Shown: positions 6,191 to 7,545 of the stretch, piece after piece
Layout of the letters: every line of letters begins with the position of its first letter
Numbering within the stretch: position 1 is the stretch's first letter
Program-made: the position numbers and the translations under genes
DNA from: Mobilitalea sp.
GTDB taxonomy: Bacteria; Bacillota_A; Clostridia; Lachnospirales; Lachnospiraceae
Direction: 5' to 3'
DNA: 7,545 nucleotides
Assembly (NCBI GenBank): GCA_029974875.1
Contig: JARKQP010000423.1
Span: forward strand, 1-7,545
The notes under the pieces: generated by a model
Databases searched by the model: none
The model's input: only the letters and a program-made list of their open reading frames with translations
Told to the model about the DNA's origin: nothing

Positions 6191-7174
6191 TTACTTTCTT
6201 GCCTTGATAAAGGCTGAGACGCTGTCCCAGATACCGATTACTATAAAAACAATAATAAGGATTTGTAATGTTCCCCGGAACCAAATATCAGTCACCTGTG
6301 TAGCAGAGCTGTTAGCAATAACTGCAATCCCATTAAAAAACTCTGGATGGAATATTTGTTTATCAGTTAAAAGGAAAATAATAAGTGTAATAGTAGCAAT
6401 ATTCTCTACAAGGTTAGCGACAGCCAGGGGAAGGCTCCATTTACCCTGGATAAACTTCCATACGATCATTAGGAGCTGGCCTATGGTAATCAGTATAACG
6501 GCAGTGAAATAAATTCTTAAGCGTTCCTCAGAAAACAGTGGAATTGCCTGTGTACCATCATCCACAGTGACGTAGATGGCAATGAGGTTAGGGCTAAAAT
6601 AAAGTACTGAGACAAACACTATGGTAAAGAACAGGGAAAGGGCAGTTTCCAGGCGTGGTATTTTTTTGCTCTGGGGTACTGCTCCTGTGGGCAGGTCATC
6701 AACGGTCCAATTCTTCTTTGAGAAGGGCATTTGTCCTTCGCTTACGCCGGTCCTTTCCATTATGGCAAAGATGATGGTTACCCAGACAGCGGCCTGGAAT
6801 GCGGTATCGACAGCGGTAACGATTAAGTCTGTAATTAGCTTTACATAGTTATAATCCTGGGGCTGGTCGAAGATCCATCCCAGCAGGGTAATACCAATGA
6901 CTATGGGTACGGCAATTCCTAGCACCAGCTTAAGCAGGGAAATATAGCTGTCAAAAAGAGTGGGGCCGATCAGGTATCTTCCGGCGGGCTTATACTCATC
7001 AGCTAATTTGCGCGGATTACCCAGCTTCTCCAGAACCTGGCGGATATCTTCTTCGGTAGGGTTCTCCGGCAACATATCTTCTATATTGGATTTCAGTTCA
7101 TCTGCCACATCCTTGCGGCTGCCCTCATCCAGATGTTCAGTAACTGCAAAAACGTAACGTTCAATCAGATTCAT
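6191..7174 (-). CDS. HAAS-domain multi-pass membrane protein, partner of a PadR regulator
   Basis: I cannot assign a specific substrate or signal. The 327-residue product begins with a soluble helical domain (about residues 1-64) of the HAAS/DUF1700-like type, showing YVxxVTxxL-like spacing, the acidic DELKSNIEDML helix and the signature LGNPRKLADEY (51-61). About six membrane helices follow, near 78-100, 116-138, 177-203, 221-241, 248-269 and 303-324. No enzyme motif is visible in the membrane part. The ATG at 7174 overlaps the stop of the upstream PadR gene as ATGA and has AGGAGG (7190-7185) ten bases ahead, so the two are translationally coupled. In this family the helical domain is commonly encoded beside a PadR protein and is thought to signal to it; I infer a membrane-linked sensor or effector, perhaps for envelope stress. 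The general class is likely, its function open. Confidence 0.8.
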   Translation of the reverse strand: MNLIERYVFAVTEHLDEGSRKDVADELKSNIEDMLPENPTEEDIRQVLEKLGNPRKLADEYKPAGRYLIGPTLFDSYISLLKLVLGIAVPIVIGITLLGWIFDQPQDYNYVKLITDLIVTAVDTAFQAAVWVTIIFAIMERTGVSEGQMPFSKKNWTVDDLPTGAVPQSKKIPRLETALSLFFTIVFVSVLYFSPNLIAIYVTVDDGTQAIPLFSEERLRIYFTAVILITIGQLLMIVWKFIQGKWSLPLAVANLVENIATITLIIFLLTDKQIFHPEFFNGIAVIANSSATQVTDIWFRGTLQILIIVFIVIGIWDSVSAFIKARK

Positions 7175-7527
7175 GCGTTTTCATCCTCCTTCAATAATAA
7201 TTCAAGCTGGTCGGAGAGGATCCGCCACTCCTTCTTTAAATGCTGGTAAACGATTTTCCCCTCTTCACTTAGTGCGTAAAATTTTCGTGGCCTGCTTTCG
7301 CTGGTATCCCATTCACTTTTCAGCAATCCCTGTTTTTCTAGCCTGCGTAGCAGGGGATATAGTGTTCCCGCCTCTATCAGGGTACTTTTGTTCTCCAGCT
7401 TCTGTACCAGGGAATAGCCGTATTCAGGGTTTTTTAGCTGGCTGAGCACGGAAAGCACCAGGGTTCCCCTCTTCAATTCTGTGATAAGTGAGCTTATCAG
7501 TTCGTCATAGCCTTCCAGAATAATCAC
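7171..7527 (-). CDS. PadR-family winged-helix transcriptional regulator
   Basis: The 118-residue product has PadR family features: first helix LKRGTLVLSVLSQL (18-31), EYGYSLVQKL (35-44), the recognition helix in EAGTLYPLLRRLEKQGLL (52-69), and the wing SRPRKFYALSEEGK (78-91). A C-terminal helix (about 92-113) would form the dimer, as in short PadR proteins. Such proteins usually repress their own operon by binding a dyad upstream, but that region is outside the window. The start is uncertain: GTG 7527 has only a weak ribosome binding site, and the frame stays open to the window edge, so the true start may lie beyond 7545. Its stop overlaps the start of the membrane protein gene by four bases. 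The ligand is unknown. Whether it acts on the repeat array before gap cannot be judged here. Confidence 0.9.
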   Translation of the reverse strand: MIILEGYDELISSLITELKRGTLVLSVLSQLKNPEYGYSLVQKLENKSTLIEAGTLYPLLRRLEKQGLLKSEWDTSESRPRKFYALSEEGKIVYQHLKKEWRILSDQLELLLKEDENA

Positions 7528-7545
7528 CTGCCATTTCTTTAATAA

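Overview
The window looks like a chromosomal segment from an anaerobic low-GC Firmicute, most likely Lachnospiraceae (Clostridium cluster XIVa). I infer this from protein style, strong AGGAGG-type ribosome binding sites, and the order gap-pgk-tpiA-gpmI-secG. No rRNA or marker gene is present to fix the genus.

Positions 1-480 are AT-rich and carry no convincing gene. They hold a sigma-A-like promoter (274-302) and, directly before gap, four contiguous 25-bp dyad-symmetric repeats (352-451) that look like an operator array or a set of tandem leader hairpins. Positions 481-6005 (+ strand) encode lower glycolysis: gap (glyceraldehyde-3-phosphate dehydrogenase), pgk (phosphoglycerate kinase), tpiA (triosephosphate isomerase) and gpmI (cofactor-independent phosphoglycerate mutase). 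The small translocon subunit gene secG follows. Together the enzymes interconvert the triose phosphates and carry them to 2-phosphoglycerate, with NADH and ATP formed on the way. Enolase and pyruvate kinase are not in the window.

The glycolytic genes are separated by unusually long spacers (about 230-260 nt), each with strong secondary structure. Gap-pgk has an intrinsic terminator, a second hairpin, and a possible switch over the pgk ribosome binding site. Pgk-tpiA has a 115-bp nested inverted repeat. TpiA-gpmI has a 13-bp-stem hairpin. The spacers suggest that enzyme levels are set gene by gene by attenuation, processing or internal initiation. secG has its own good promoter just after the gpmI stop codon.

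Positions 6012-6120 hold a bidirectional terminator cluster framed by 14-bp inverted repeats. Beyond it, on the - strand and convergent with secG, lies a two-gene unit: a PadR-family regulator (7527-7171) overlapping by 4 bp a six-helix membrane protein with an N-terminal HAAS-type helical domain (7174-6191). This is a recognised regulator plus membrane-partner arrangement; what it senses cannot be read from the sequence.

The enzymes themselves are ordinary. The most noteworthy signals are non-coding: the 25-bp repeat array before gap, the nested inverted repeat before tpiA, and the alternative pairing at the pgk start. I see no clear new multi-gene system.
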